NCBI GenBank assembly: GCA_910583555.1
Contig: CAJTXO010000002.1
Coordinates: 251,562 to 311,815 of the forward strand
Direction of reading: 5' to 3'
Source: an uncultured Eubacterium sp.
GTDB taxonomy: Bacteria > Bacillota > Clostridia > Lachnospirales > Lachnospiraceae
DNA: 60,254 bases
Shown here: positions 42,982-51,682 of the stretch, piece after piece
Layout of the letters: each line of letters starts with the position of its first letter
Position numbering within the stretch: position 1 is the first letter of the stretch
Notes under the pieces: model-generated
The model's input: only the letters and a program-made list of their open reading frames with translations
Told to the model about the DNA's origin: nothing
Databases searched by the model: none
Position numbers and translations under genes: made by a program

Positions 42982-43367
42982 GAAGACGAAATATACCATT
43001 TATGTTCCGGTTAAATGAGCAGGAGGCGGAAGCATTCCGTGCAAGGGTAAAACGGAGCGGGCTGACGCAGGAAGCATATGTGCGCCAGGTGATCCGCGGG
43101 AAAATACCGAGGGACGCGCCGCCGCCGGATTATCATGCGATGATGAAGGAGCTTCATAAGATCGGAAATAACCTGAACCAGATCGCGCAGAAAGCACACG
43201 TGCTGAATGTGATTGACGTGCAGCGGTACGACAGGGACATGAAAAAGTTTGAGGAAACCGTGCGCCTGATCACGGAGGCGGTCATCCTTCCGGAAACAGC
43301 AGGGCAGCCGGAGGAAGAAAGTTTCCCATCCGGTGGGGAAGCAGATAACGAAAAAAAGGGGACATGA
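42978..43367 (+). CDS. mobC: MobC-type relaxosome accessory protein
   Basis: 129 residues. The N terminus is a ribbon-helix-helix-like segment (F-R-L-N-E-Q-E-A-E-A-F-R-A-R-V) and the centre has L-H-K-I-G-N-N-L-N-Q-I-A, the signature of the MobC family. GTG 42978 overlaps the preceding stop (GTGA) and sits behind GAGAGGGGG. It would bind oriT and help the relaxase, which follows within 1 bp. Confidence 0.88.
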   Translation: MRRRNIPFMFRLNEQEAEAFRARVKRSGLTQEAYVRQVIRGKIPRDAPPPDYHAMMKELHKIGNNLNQIAQKAHVLNVIDVQRYDRDMKKFEETVRLITEAVILPETAGQPEEESFPSGGEADNEKKGT

Positions 43368-43368
43368 C

Positions 43369-44835
43369 ATGGCGACCACGTCGATCTGGAGTGTGAAAGG
43401 CTGGCTTGGGAAAGTCATGATCTATGTGGAGAACCCGGAGAAAACAATGCAGCCGGAAACCGCAGAACTGCCGGAGGCTGCCATTGGGGATGAATCCGGC
43501 AGGCAGGGACTGGCGGATGTGATTGCTTATGCGGTCAGTGAGGAAAAGACCAGAAACAGAAACAACGGCGGCGGACCCATTGCAGAAGAAAACGGGGCAG
43601 TGATGCAGCAGTATGTAACCGGGATCAACTGCACGCCTGCCACCGCCCGCATTGAGATGATGGCGGTCAAAAAGAGATACGGAAAGGACGGGGGCATCAT
43701 GGCATTCCACGGCTACCAGTCTTTTGCGCCGGGGGAGTGTACGCCGCAGATGGCGCATGAGATCGGTATGAAACTGGCGGAGGAATTGTGGGGAAACCGT
43801 TTCCAGGTACTTGTTGCCACGCATTTAGACAAAGCGCACCATCTCCACAACCACTTTGTAGTCAACTCGGTTTCCTTCACAGACGGGAAACGCTACCACA
43901 GGACAGAAAAAGATTACCGGGCCATGAGGAACGTATCGGACAGGCTGTGCCTTGAGTACGGTCTGTCTGTTATTAAACATCCGGAACAGGGGAAGGGAGC
44001 GCATTACGCACAGTGGCAGGCAGAAAAGCAGGGAAAGCCGACCTACCACAGCATGGTAAGGGAAGATGTGGACAGCGCAGTCCGCAGGGCGAAAACAGAA
44101 AAGCAGTTTTTCTACTATCTGAAGGAAATGGGGTATTCCATAAAGACAGGGAAGGACATCACCGTGCGGGCAGAGGGGCGTGACCGTGGAATCAAACTGG
44201 CGAGGAACTTCGGGGAGGAATATACGATCGAATCCATACGGAAAAGGATATTAAGGGAACACCCGGTTTCCCGGAGGACGCTACAGGAAAGGAAAACTTA
44301 CCGGATAACGGTAAAAGGAAGTATTCATAAGACAAAGAAAATCGGAGGCCTGCGGGGACTGTATCTTCACTACTGTTTCCTGCTTGGGATACTGCCAAAG
44401 AACCGTTCCCCCATAAGCCCGAAACAGGTACACACCCTGTTCCGGGAGGATTTAATCAGGCTGGAGCGGATTTCAAAAGAAACAAGGCTGCTTTGCCACT
44501 ATCGGATTGATACGGCGGAGCAGCTTTTTACTTTGAAAGAAAATCTGCAGGGGCAGATGGCGGAACGGACAGAAATAAGAAAACATTTGCGGTACCAGTG
44601 CCGCCATATCAAAGACGGTGAAAAGCTGGCAGAAGTTAAGACGGAAATCTCCGCTTTGACAAAACAGATCGGGGAACTGCGAAAGGAGGTGGTGCTGTGT
44701 GACGGGATTGCCGCACGTTCCGGCGTGATAAAAGAGAAGATGCAGACGGTGCGGCAAGGAAAAAGTATGAATGAAAAGACCATTCATACCGGAAAGGAGG
44801 AAAAGGAGAATGAACACATCAGGCGAAGCCGCTGA
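43369..44835 (+). CDS. MobP-type relaxase
   Basis: 488 residues. The three-histidine motif is H152-L-D-K-A-H-H-L-H160-N-H162-F-V-V-N-S-V, the metal centre of relaxases, and an N-terminal tyrosine in V-M-I-Y-V-E-N-P is the probable nicking residue. The last ~130 residues are coiled coil. ATG 43369 was chosen, behind AAAAAGGGGACATGAC; an ATG at 43333 is in frame but lies inside mobC. It cuts and covalently leads the transferred strand at oriT. It overlaps the next gene by 26 bp. Confidence 0.92.
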   Translation: MATTSIWSVKGWLGKVMIYVENPEKTMQPETAELPEAAIGDESGRQGLADVIAYAVSEEKTRNRNNGGGPIAEENGAVMQQYVTGINCTPATARIEMMAVKKRYGKDGGIMAFHGYQSFAPGECTPQMAHEIGMKLAEELWGNRFQVLVATHLDKAHHLHNHFVVNSVSFTDGKRYHRTEKDYRAMRNVSDRLCLEYGLSVIKHPEQGKGAHYAQWQAEKQGKPTYHSMVREDVDSAVRRAKTEKQFFYYLKEMGYSIKTGKDITVRAEGRDRGIKLARNFGEEYTIESIRKRILREHPVSRRTLQERKTYRITVKGSIHKTKKIGGLRGLYLHYCFLLGILPKNRSPISPKQVHTLFREDLIRLERISKETRLLCHYRIDTAEQLFTLKENLQGQMAERTEIRKHLRYQCRHIKDGEKLAEVKTEISALTKQIGELRKEVVLCDGIAARSGVIKEKMQTVRQGKSMNEKTIHTGKEEKENEHIRRSR

Positions 44836-45721
44836 CCAGGTGGTGCGTATGTCAATGGAAGTGGGCGAGGCTGCCCTGAAGATTTCAGGAAAGGGGGCAA
44901 AACAGCTTGCGGTTCTTTTGTATGCCATCTTAAAGGAGCAGAAGAAAACGAAGGGCCGGGCAAGGCTGGAGACGCTTGTGCGTTCCGGCAGACCGCTGAC
45001 TGTGTTTTCGGTAAAGGAGAGCGACCTGAAGAAATTTGTGCAGGAGGCAAAACGCTATGGAATCCTTTATTGTGCTGTCCGCAATCCGAGGGGGAGCAGT
45101 GACGGCATGGCAGACATCATGGTGAAGGAGGAAGACGCGCCACGGATTAACCGGATCATAGAGCGGTTCCAGTTTGCGTCCGTGACAGAGGCGGCACAGG
45201 TTAAGACGGAGATCGAAAAATCACGGGAAGAAAAAACGGGGCAGAAAGGACAGAGGGAAAAAGCAACGTCTGGCAGGGGGATGACGAAACGGGCAGAACA
45301 GCCGCCGTCAGGACAGGAAACAGACAAAAGCCCGCAGGAAAAGGAAAAACCTGAAAAATCACAGGAGGATATTCTGGTGGACGAGCTGCTTGGCACCCCT
45401 GTAACAAAGGAGGAACCGAAACAGCAGAGCCGCCCTTTTTTGTTAAGGACAGACAGCCCCCGTCTGTCCGGGAATATATCCGTGAAACGAGGGAAAGCCG
45501 CAGGGGGTACTTCTAAACTGTATATGCCCGCCATACCGGAAAAGCCATCCGTGCGTGGGGAGCTGAAAGAAATCCGGGCAGGCAGGGAGAAAGAAGAAAA
45601 GGCACCCGCACGGAACGAGCCTGCCAGAACCGGCGGAGGAAAAAAGCAGAATCCCCCGCAGCATAAACAACCGCAGGCAAAACGAAAATCAGAAAAGCAG
45701 AAAGAGAAAAATTGGAGGTAG
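44810..45721 (+). CDS. PcfB-family conjugation protein
   Basis: 303 residues. The first ~130 residues (V-V-R-M-S-M-E-V-G-E-A-A-L-K, F-S-V-K-E-S-D-L-K-K-F, A-K-R-Y-G-I-L-Y-C-A-V) are the PcfB domain; the rest is a charged K/E/P-rich tail. ATG 44810 is set by AAAGGAGGAAAAGGAG upstream. PcfB proteins belong to the relaxosome or coupling machinery of Gram-positive conjugative elements. The order relaxase, PcfB, ArdC-like, VirD4 is as expected. Confidence 0.85.
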   Translation: MNTSGEAADQVVRMSMEVGEAALKISGKGAKQLAVLLYAILKEQKKTKGRARLETLVRSGRPLTVFSVKESDLKKFVQEAKRYGILYCAVRNPRGSSDGMADIMVKEEDAPRINRIIERFQFASVTEAAQVKTEIEKSREEKTGQKGQREKATSGRGMTKRAEQPPSGQETDKSPQEKEKPEKSQEDILVDELLGTPVTKEEPKQQSRPFLLRTDSPRLSGNISVKRGKAAGGTSKLYMPAIPEKPSVRGELKEIRAGREKEEKAPARNEPARTGGGKKQNPPQHKQPQAKRKSEKQKEKNWR

Positions 45722-45725
45722 AGAT

Positions 45726-46739
45726 ATGGACACAGATTTTGATTCGATTTTAAATGTATCCGCTGTACCGCAGGATGACAGGACAGCGGCATTCATTGCA
45801 GAGAGCAGAAACAACCGGAACCGCTGCTATGAAATGTCCGGGCAGATGACGGAGAAAGTGGCGGCGGAGGCACAGGCATTTCAGAAATACCTTGATGTGC
45901 AGAGCAGGTTTGACCGTTACACCGCCAACAATGCCCTGTTAATCATGGCACAGAAACCGGAGGCGGAAAAGATCGGCGATTACGGTTACTGGAAAGATAA
46001 GGGCGTTTACGTCAAGAGGCAGGAGAGGAGAAACCCGATCCTTATCATGGAACCGGGCAAGGAGTACGAGCGTGACGATGGCAGCATTGGCACTTATTAT
46101 AATGCAAAAAAAGTATATGATGTTTCCCAGACGACAATGGATAAAAAAATCCAGCCGCCTTCTGAAGAAATACCGGACAAACAGCTTTTGCGGGCATTGG
46201 TAAGCAGTCCGCCCGCGGCCATTGTCACGGCAGAGCCGGATCAGATGCCGGAGGGCAGGGGGGCGTTCTTTGAGCCGGAGGAAAACTGCATCTATGTGAG
46301 AAAGGGAATGGATGCACAGGAGATATTCAAGTGCCTGACACCGGAACTTGCCCTTGCCGGATTTGCCGACGGGGAAAGGGATTATGACCGCAGCGGGGAT
46401 ATGTTCCATGCGTACTGCGCTTCCTATATGCTCTGTAAAAAATACGGAATTGATACACAGGATTTCCGGTTTGATAATGCCCCGGAATTTTTCGAGGGCA
46501 TGGAGCCGCAGGAAGTAAGGGCGGAGTTATCAAAAGCCCGTAACGCAGTAAACAAAATATCTTCACGGATGGCGAAGGTGCTGGAGCAGGAACACAGCCA
46601 GAACAGACAGCCGGAGAGGGCAGAACAGGACAGGCCGTTGCAGCCGCCGGGAGAATGGCAGCGGAAAGAACAGAAACAGGGCAGCCAGGCTTATCCGGCA
46701 GGACAGGCACAGCAGTATGCAAGGGGGGAAGCAAGGTGA
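45726..46739 (+). CDS. ArdC-like ssDNA-binding domain protein
   Basis: 337 residues. The N terminus (Y-L-D-V-Q-S-R-F-D-R-Y-T-A-N-N-A-L-L-I-M-A-Q) and G-Y-W-K-D-K-G-V-Y-V-K match the N-terminal domain of ArdC antirestriction proteins and the start of the giant helicase. Residues about 185-235 lack the H-E-x-x-H of full ArdC metallopeptidases, so no protease activity is expected. The tail is rich in Q/E/R. GGAGGTAGAGAT precedes ATG 45726. It may protect incoming single-stranded DNA. Confidence 0.8.
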   Translation: MDTDFDSILNVSAVPQDDRTAAFIAESRNNRNRCYEMSGQMTEKVAAEAQAFQKYLDVQSRFDRYTANNALLIMAQKPEAEKIGDYGYWKDKGVYVKRQERRNPILIMEPGKEYERDDGSIGTYYNAKKVYDVSQTTMDKKIQPPSEEIPDKQLLRALVSSPPAAIVTAEPDQMPEGRGAFFEPEENCIYVRKGMDAQEIFKCLTPELALAGFADGERDYDRSGDMFHAYCASYMLCKKYGIDTQDFRFDNAPEFFEGMEPQEVRAELSKARNAVNKISSRMAKVLEQEHSQNRQPERAEQDRPLQPPGEWQRKEQKQGSQAYPAGQAQQYARGEAR

Positions 46740-46963
46740 AGGCAGTAAAAGCAGGATATCGTTTTAACCTATTTACGGAGGATGCGCTGTCGCACATCGC
46801 GCTGGAGAAAACAGGGCAGAAGGTGATGGTGGACGGGGCAGTATACCCCCTCTACCGTGGAGCCACGTTCCATGAATCAGAAAAGGTGGATGACCTTCTG
46901 GATGCAAAAGGTGAGCTGTCAATCCGGGAATACCGGGTCAGGGAACCGGACAGGGAACGGTAG
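46736..46963 (+). CDS. Small conserved ICE protein (75 residues)
   Basis: GTG 46736 overlaps the ArdC-like stop and lies behind AAGGGGGGAAGC. The product begins M-K-A-V-K-A-G-Y-R-F-N-L-F-T-E-D-A-L and has no motif I can name. Position in the transfer train supports that it is real. Function unknown. Confidence 0.6.
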   Translation: MKAVKAGYRFNLFTEDALSHIALEKTGQKVMVDGAVYPLYRGATFHESEKVDDLLDAKGELSIREYRVREPDRER

Positions 46964-46978
46964 GGGAGGTGGTACAGT

Positions 46979-47179
46979 TTGTCAGGGACAAAGAAAACCC
47001 TTGTATTGGACCAGTATGAATATGGCGTGATTTTCCATTCCCTCAATGACAGGAGAAACCGGATGTTAGAGGAAAACAGGGCGACGGATGCAGTGGATGA
47101 CGTGCTGTTAAAAGTCATTCAGGCGATGGAGCCGTCCGGAAAGGAAAAAAGGAGGCATAAACACCATGAGGAACGATGA
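46979..47179 (+). CDS. Small conserved ICE protein (66 residues)
   Basis: TTG 46979 is preceded by GGGGAGGTGGTACAG, and the product (L-D-Q-Y-E-Y-G-V-I-F-H-S-L-N-D-R-R-N) resembles short proteins that regularly precede virD4 in Tn1549-like elements. It overlaps virD4 by 14 bp. Function unknown. Confidence 0.6.
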   Translation: MSGTKKTLVLDQYEYGVIFHSLNDRRNRMLEENRATDAVDDVLLKVIQAMEPSGKEKRRHKHHEER

Positions 47180-48965
47180 CGGGAAAAGCGGTCTGATTGT
47201 TTCCCTTTTCGGTATTATTCCGGTCATATGGACTGCCCTTCTGACCGCCCCGTACCTTGCGGGCGGTCTGCCGGAGATACTGCGGGGATTAGCGGATGCC
47301 ATGAACCACCCATACCATATCCGGATTTGCGGGGACAGTGTAAAAACTGTCCTCCTTTTTCTGGCTGCGTATGGACTGGGTACCGGCATTTATCTTTCCA
47401 CAAGGAGGAATTACCGGAGAGGGGAGGAACACGGTTCTGCCGCGTGGGGAAGCGCGAAGGCAGTCAATAAGAAATACCGGGGAAAAAAGCGTGACGCAGA
47501 TAAGATCATGACGCAGAATGTCCGTGTCAGCTATAACAGCAGAAAGCACAGGCGGAATCTTCTGACCGTTGTGGTAGGAGGAAGCGGTGCGGGCAAGACG
47601 AGGTTTTATGCCAAACCGAATCTGATGCAGGCGAACACGTCTTTTGTGGTGCTTGATCCCAAAGGGGAAAACCTGCGGGACACGGGGCATTTACTGGAGG
47701 AAAAAGGCTATGAGGTACGGGTGTTAGATTTAATCAGCATGGAGAAAAGCCATTGTTATAACCCGTTTGTGTACCTGAAGGATGACAATGACGTGCAGCG
47801 GCTGGTCACAAATCTTTTTAAGGCAACGACGCCAAAGGGGAGCCAGTCAAACGATCCGTTCTGGGACACCGCTGCGTCCATGCTGCTTCTGGCACTGGTA
47901 TTTTACCTCAAATACGAAGCACCGGAGGATGAGCAGAATTTCCCGATGGTTATGGAACTTCTGCGGGCAGGGGAAGTCAGCGAGGAAGATGGCGAATACC
48001 AGTCCCCGCTTGACGAGCTGTTTGAGCGGCTGGAAATGCGGGAACCGGAGCATATCGCAGTCAAATACTACAGGGATTACCATTCCGGAAGTGCAAAGAC
48101 GCTGAAATCCATTCAGATCACGCTTGCGGCAAGGCTGGAAAAATTTAACCTCTCAGGGCTTGCGGCGCTGACCGCAACGGACGAACTGGATTTGCCGTCG
48201 CTGGGAGAGAAAAAGACAGCCCTGTTTGCACTCATACCGGATAACGACACCAGTTATAACTTTCTGGTGTCCATTTTGTATACGCAGCTATTCCAGCAGT
48301 TATTCTACCTTGCTGACCATAAGTACGGGGGAAGCCTCCCGGTCCATGTGCATTTTTTGATGGATGAGTTTGCGAACGTGAGCCTGCCGGATGATTTTGA
48401 CAAGATACTGTCCGTCATGCGTTCGAGGGAGGTCAGCGTCTCCATTATTTTGCAGAATATGGCGCAGTTAAAGGCTTTGTTTGAAAAGCAGTGGGAAAGC
48501 ATATGCGGGAACTGCGATGAGTTTCTGTATCTTGGCGGCAACGAGCAGGGAACGCATAAGTACGTCAGCGAGCTGCTGGGGAAGGCCACCATAGACACGA
48601 ACACTTATGGAAAGTCTACCGGGCATTCCGGCAACTATTCCACCAACTACCAGAATACGGGACGGGAACTGATGACGCCGGACGAGGTGCGTATGTTAGA
48701 CAACCGCTATGCGCTTCTGTTTATCCGCGGGGAGCGTCCGGTACTGGATGAAAAGTATGATATCCTGAAACACCCGAACGTGGCACTGTCCGCAGACGGG
48801 CAGGGGAAACCATACCGCCACGGGGAAGTGACACAGGCGGTGGCAGGCATTACGCTTGGGGACAGTCTGGCAGGCGAAATAACGGAAGAAGTGCCGGACG
48901 GGGAAAGCTATGAGGTTTTATCCGGTGAGGAACTGGAGGCAATGCTGAATCAGGAAACAATGTGA
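47166..48965 (+). CDS. virD4: VirD4/TraG-type coupling protein
   Basis: 599 residues. Two N-terminal membrane helices (about 10-35 and 55-75) are followed by Walker A G138-G-S-G-A-G-K-T145 and Walker B F-L-M-D400-E401-F-A-N. The block H-F-L-M-D-E-F-A-N-V-S-L-P-D is typical for the type IV coupling proteins of Firmicutes ICEs. It links the relaxase-DNA complex to the mating channel. ATG 47166 lies behind GGAGGCATAAACACC and overlaps the previous gene. A complex RNA fold begins at its stop codon (48961). Confidence 0.95.
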   Translation: MRNDDGKSGLIVSLFGIIPVIWTALLTAPYLAGGLPEILRGLADAMNHPYHIRICGDSVKTVLLFLAAYGLGTGIYLSTRRNYRRGEEHGSAAWGSAKAVNKKYRGKKRDADKIMTQNVRVSYNSRKHRRNLLTVVVGGSGAGKTRFYAKPNLMQANTSFVVLDPKGENLRDTGHLLEEKGYEVRVLDLISMEKSHCYNPFVYLKDDNDVQRLVTNLFKATTPKGSQSNDPFWDTAASMLLLALVFYLKYEAPEDEQNFPMVMELLRAGEVSEEDGEYQSPLDELFERLEMREPEHIAVKYYRDYHSGSAKTLKSIQITLAARLEKFNLSGLAALTATDELDLPSLGEKKTALFALIPDNDTSYNFLVSILYTQLFQQLFYLADHKYGGSLPVHVHFLMDEFANVSLPDDFDKILSVMRSREVSVSIILQNMAQLKALFEKQWESICGNCDEFLYLGGNEQGTHKYVSELLGKATIDTNTYGKSTGHSGNYSTNYQNTGRELMTPDEVRMLDNRYALLFIRGERPVLDEKYDILKHPNVALSADGQGKPYRHGEVTQAVAGITLGDSLAGEITEEVPDGESYEVLSGEELEAMLNQETM

Positions 48966-49062
48966 AGGAAATTGACGGTTCGGAAAAACCTTACCAGTCA
49001 ATTTCTCGCCTCTTAAAAAGAGGCTCTCTTCACATACGAAGAATCCGAAAAACGGATTCTTC
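48961..49062 (+). ncRNA. Candidate multi-stem RNA element between virD4 and the pilin gene
   Basis: TGTGAAG (48961-48967) pairs with CTTCACA (49028-49034) and closes a junction that holds two exact stems: AAATTGAC/GTCAATTT (48969-48976 with 48997-49004, with an inner GGTT/AACC) and GCCTCTT/AAGAGGC (49008-49014 with 49018-49024). A separate 10-bp exact hairpin, GAAGAATCCG/CGGATTCTTC, follows at 49038-49062. No T run ends it, so it is not a plain terminator. Processing or stability control of the pilin message is one option. Confidence 0.55.
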
Positions 49063-49114
49063 ATGTACGGTAAAGTCCAGGCAATAAGATTTGCATGGCA
49101 GAAATGAGGTAAAA

Positions 49115-49471
49115 ATGAAGAACAGAAATGTAAGCAAAAAGGAAATCCGTAAATCACGCATGAGCCATAAGGGGAGATGCGGAATGGCTGCATATGTTGC
49201 GGTGGTGTTGATACTCACACTGGGAACAGCCACGGTCTTTGCAAAAGAAAGCGGGGGCGGCGATCCGCTGGCGGTAGTCAATAACCTGTCTACCTTTATC
49301 TTTGGCTTGATCCGTGCCATCGGCATGATTCTTCTGGGGTTTGGGATTGTACAGGTAGGCTTGTCATTAAAGTCCCATGATCCGAGCCAGAGGGCAAACG
49401 GATTTCTGACGCTTGCGGGCGGCATTATCATCACGTTTGCGAAGGAAATACTGGCGCTGATCACAGGCTGA
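49115..49471 (+). CDS. Small two-helix membrane protein, VirB2-like pilin candidate
   Basis: 118 residues. A signal-like hydrophobic segment (A-A-Y-V-A-V-V-L-I-L-T-L-G-T-A-T-V-F-A) and then two membrane helices around I-F-G-L-I-R-A-I-G-M-I-L-L-G-F-G-I-V and G-F-L-T-L-A-G-G-I-I-I-T. Size, layout and place between coupling protein and VirB6 fit the pilin/channel subunit of Gram-positive type IV secretion. ATG 49115 follows AAATGAGGTAAAA; frames from 49091 are in phase but lack a site. Confidence 0.7.
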   Translation: MKNRNVSKKEIRKSRMSHKGRCGMAAYVAVVLILTLGTATVFAKESGGGDPLAVVNNLSTFIFGLIRAIGMILLGFGIVQVGLSLKSHDPSQRANGFLTLAGGIIITFAKEILALITG

Positions 49472-49616
49472 TGTAAAAAGAAATGAGGAAACAGCAGTAA
49501 GGACAGCAGATGGCGGGAGGGCGGATTTGAATCGTCCGTTTTCCCGTCCTGTTAAAAAGTGAGGTGGAACAGAATGACAGAAATAAAAAAACAGGTAAGA
49601 AGGGGAGGTGTATGCG

Positions 49617-50456
49617 GTGGAATCGGATAGCTGGGTCGTGCAGAATTTACAGAACGCACTTGACACATGGAACGGGAAACTGGCGGAAATCTGGCAGATA
49701 CTCACGCAGTCACCGGAAACCTTCAAAGGCGGGGGCATATGGAAAGCAATCGTGGACATCCACGGGGCGTTGCAGGCAGTCGCTTATGCCCTGCTGGTTT
49801 TGTTTTTTGTAATAGGCGTGGTCAGGACGTGCGGCAGTTTTACCGAAGTGAAGAAACCGGAACACGCATTGAAACTGTTTGTGCGGTTTGCAGTTGCCAA
49901 AGGTGTTATCACGCATGGGCTGGAACTTATGACAGCATTATTCCAGATCGTGCAGGGGGTAATCAGTACCATTATGAAAACCGCTGGATTTGGGAAAGCA
50001 CAGAAAACAGTGCTGCCGGATGATGTTGTGGCAGCCGTGGAGAACTGCGGATTTTTTGAGAGCATCCCTTTGTGGGCGGTTACGCTGATTGGCGGGCTGT
50101 TTATCACGGTGCTTAGTTTTATCATGATTATGAGTGTGTACGGACGGTTTTTCCGTCTGTATCTGTACACAGCGATTGCACCGCTGCCATTGTCAGCCTT
50201 TGCCGGGGAGCCGAGCCAGAACGTGGGGAAAAGTTTTCTGAAATCGTATGCGGCAGTGTGCCTTGAGGGTGCAATTATTGTGCTGGCCTGTATTATCTTT
50301 TCGCTGTTTGCCACGTCCCCGCCAGTGGTGAATCCGGAGGCGGCAGCGGTCACGATGGTATGGAGCTATATCGGGGAACTGGTATTTAACATGATGGTGC
50401 TTGTGGGCGCAGTGAAGATGGCAGACCGGGTGGTCAGGGAGATGATGGGGCTGTAA
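49617..50456 (+). CDS. VirB6/TrbL-like polytopic membrane protein
   Basis: About 280 residues with six or so hydrophobic segments. The block Y-G-R-F-F-R-L-Y-L-Y-T-A-I-A-P-L-P-L-S-A is characteristic of the TrbL/VirB6 channel proteins of these ICEs. GTG 49617 is preferred (GGGGAGG 8 nt upstream); GTG 49608 in the same frame overlaps that site. It forms the inner-membrane part of the mating channel. The next ~85 bp are non-coding. Confidence 0.85.
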   Translation: MESDSWVVQNLQNALDTWNGKLAEIWQILTQSPETFKGGGIWKAIVDIHGALQAVAYALLVLFFVIGVVRTCGSFTEVKKPEHALKLFVRFAVAKGVITHGLELMTALFQIVQGVISTIMKTAGFGKAQKTVLPDDVVAAVENCGFFESIPLWAVTLIGGLFITVLSFIMIMSVYGRFFRLYLYTAIAPLPLSAFAGEPSQNVGKSFLKSYAAVCLEGAIIVLACIIFSLFATSPPVVNPEAAAVTMVWSYIGELVFNMMVLVGAVKMADRVVREMMGL

Positions 50457-50540
50457 AAAATCTATGGATTTTTTTATGTTCCTCATGTATAATACAAGTA
50501 TCGGAACCGTACAAGGCAGTCACGACAAGGAGGGAATGCC

Positions 50541-50876
50541 ATGCTGAAACTGGAAATAAAAATGGATGAAAATAAAATCAACAAAGAACAGCGGTATACG
50601 ACCGACACCATATATCAGACGTTGGAGCAGACATTTACCCGTTATAATCTGAGAAAAGAAAGCGAACCGGATGGCACGGTTGTGTTTTATGGGAATGGGC
50701 AGCCAAAGGATTATGGTGCTTTTGGGTATATCATAACATCGCTGAAAGAAAAGTCATGGTTTATGGACTATGTCACAAAGTGGATCTGGTACAACAGTGA
50801 TGATGGCGAAAATGAAGAAGATTTTTCCGTTGAGGATGTTCTGTATCATTACACGAACAGGGCAAGTGTGGCATGA
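50541..50876 (+). CDS. Small protein preceding a VapD-like gene, possible antitoxin
   Basis: 111 residues, acidic, no known family. ATG 50541 follows AAGGAGGGAATGCC, and a -10 like TATAAT at 50489-50494 lies in the preceding gap. Its stop overlaps the start of the VapD-like gene (ATGA), the arrangement of toxin-antitoxin pairs. Antitoxin status is inferred from that arrangement only. Confidence 0.5.
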   Translation: MLKLEIKMDENKINKEQRYTTDTIYQTLEQTFTRYNLRKESEPDGTVVFYGNGQPKDYGAFGYIITSLKEKSWFMDYVTKWIWYNSDDGENEEDFSVEDVLYHYTNRASVA

Positions 50877-51211
50877 TGGCAGGACGGGAAGTAAAACACT
50901 ATAAGGCACTTTATTTTGATCTGTGCGTGAAGAATCTGGAAAAATACTATTCCGCTAAAAATCCGAGGGGAGCGTACCAGAAGATACAGAAATTTCTGTT
51001 AAGACGGAAATTTTCCCATGAACAGTATTCCGGTTATCATTCCGAATACAAAACAACGGATTTGGAAATTTTCGACCTTGTGCATGAAATGAGCGGAGAA
51101 CTTCCGTGGTTAGCGAAATGCCTGAACCATTTTGAAGTGACGAACGTAGGGGCAAACCATGACCTGATGCACCTGTTTGAAGAACCGATACCGGAGCCGG
51201 ATGCCATGTAA
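50873..51211 (+). CDS. VapD-like (Cas2-fold) endoribonuclease candidate
   Basis: 112 residues. K-A-L-Y-F-D-L opens a ferredoxin-like strand with the conserved aspartate of VapD/Cas2 proteins, then A-Y-Q-K-I-Q-K-F-L-L-R-R-K-F, and the end has P-W-L-A-K-C-L-N-H-F-E-V-T-N-V-G-A-N-H-D-L-M, as in VapD (x-N-D-L-M-P). VapD cleaves RNA as a dimer. It sits inside the transfer operon and overlaps the preceding small gene by 4 bp. A stabilising toxin-antitoxin role for the ICE is the likely reading. Confidence 0.65.
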   Translation: MMAGREVKHYKALYFDLCVKNLEKYYSAKNPRGAYQKIQKFLLRRKFSHEQYSGYHSEYKTTDLEIFDLVHEMSGELPWLAKCLNHFEVTNVGANHDLMHLFEEPIPEPDAM

Positions 51212-51304
51212 TAGCAGGTATACGGCATGGACAACAAAATAATGAAATCATGGAGCAGCCGGAAGGCTGTTCTTTTTTTGGAAAAAAGAAAGGAAGTGGA
51301 ATGT

Positions 51305-51682
51305 TTGGAAGTAAAAATAAACCGGGAAATCCGTGATTACACGGAATCCATGTTTTTCGGGCTGTCGCTGAGGCAGTTCTTTTTTTCGCTGGTAGCCTGT
51401 GGTGTGGCTGTCGGCTTATATTTCCTGCTCCGTCCCCATGTGGGGATGGAAACGGTAAGCTGGATGTGTGTATTGGGGGCTGCCCCCTTTGCGGCACTGG
51501 GATTTGTCAAATACCACGGAATGACAGCGGAGCAGTTTTTGTGGGCGTGGATTAAATCAGAGTTTCTTATTCCGAAGCGTCTGGTTTTCCGTCCCGAAAA
51601 CATGTATTACGAAACATTGAAAACAAACATTGAAAAAAGGGAAAAGGAGGGGCTGAAGCGGCATGATAAAAACACTAAATAA
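51305..51682 (+). CDS. PrgI/VirB3-family membrane protein
   Basis: 125 residues. The start is TTG 51305 (L/M-E-V-K-I-N-R-E-I-R-D-Y-T-E-S), the conserved opening of PrgI proteins, behind AAAGGAAGTGG; the open frame extends to 51227 but that part is not conserved. Two membrane helices (about 25-45 and 50-70) follow. It partners VirB4 in the channel and overlaps the virB4 start by 20 bp. Confidence 0.88.
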   Translation: MEVKINREIRDYTESMFFGLSLRQFFFSLVACGVAVGLYFLLRPHVGMETVSWMCVLGAAPFAALGFVKYHGMTAEQFLWAWIKSEFLIPKRLVFRPENMYYETLKTNIEKREKEGLKRHDKNTK

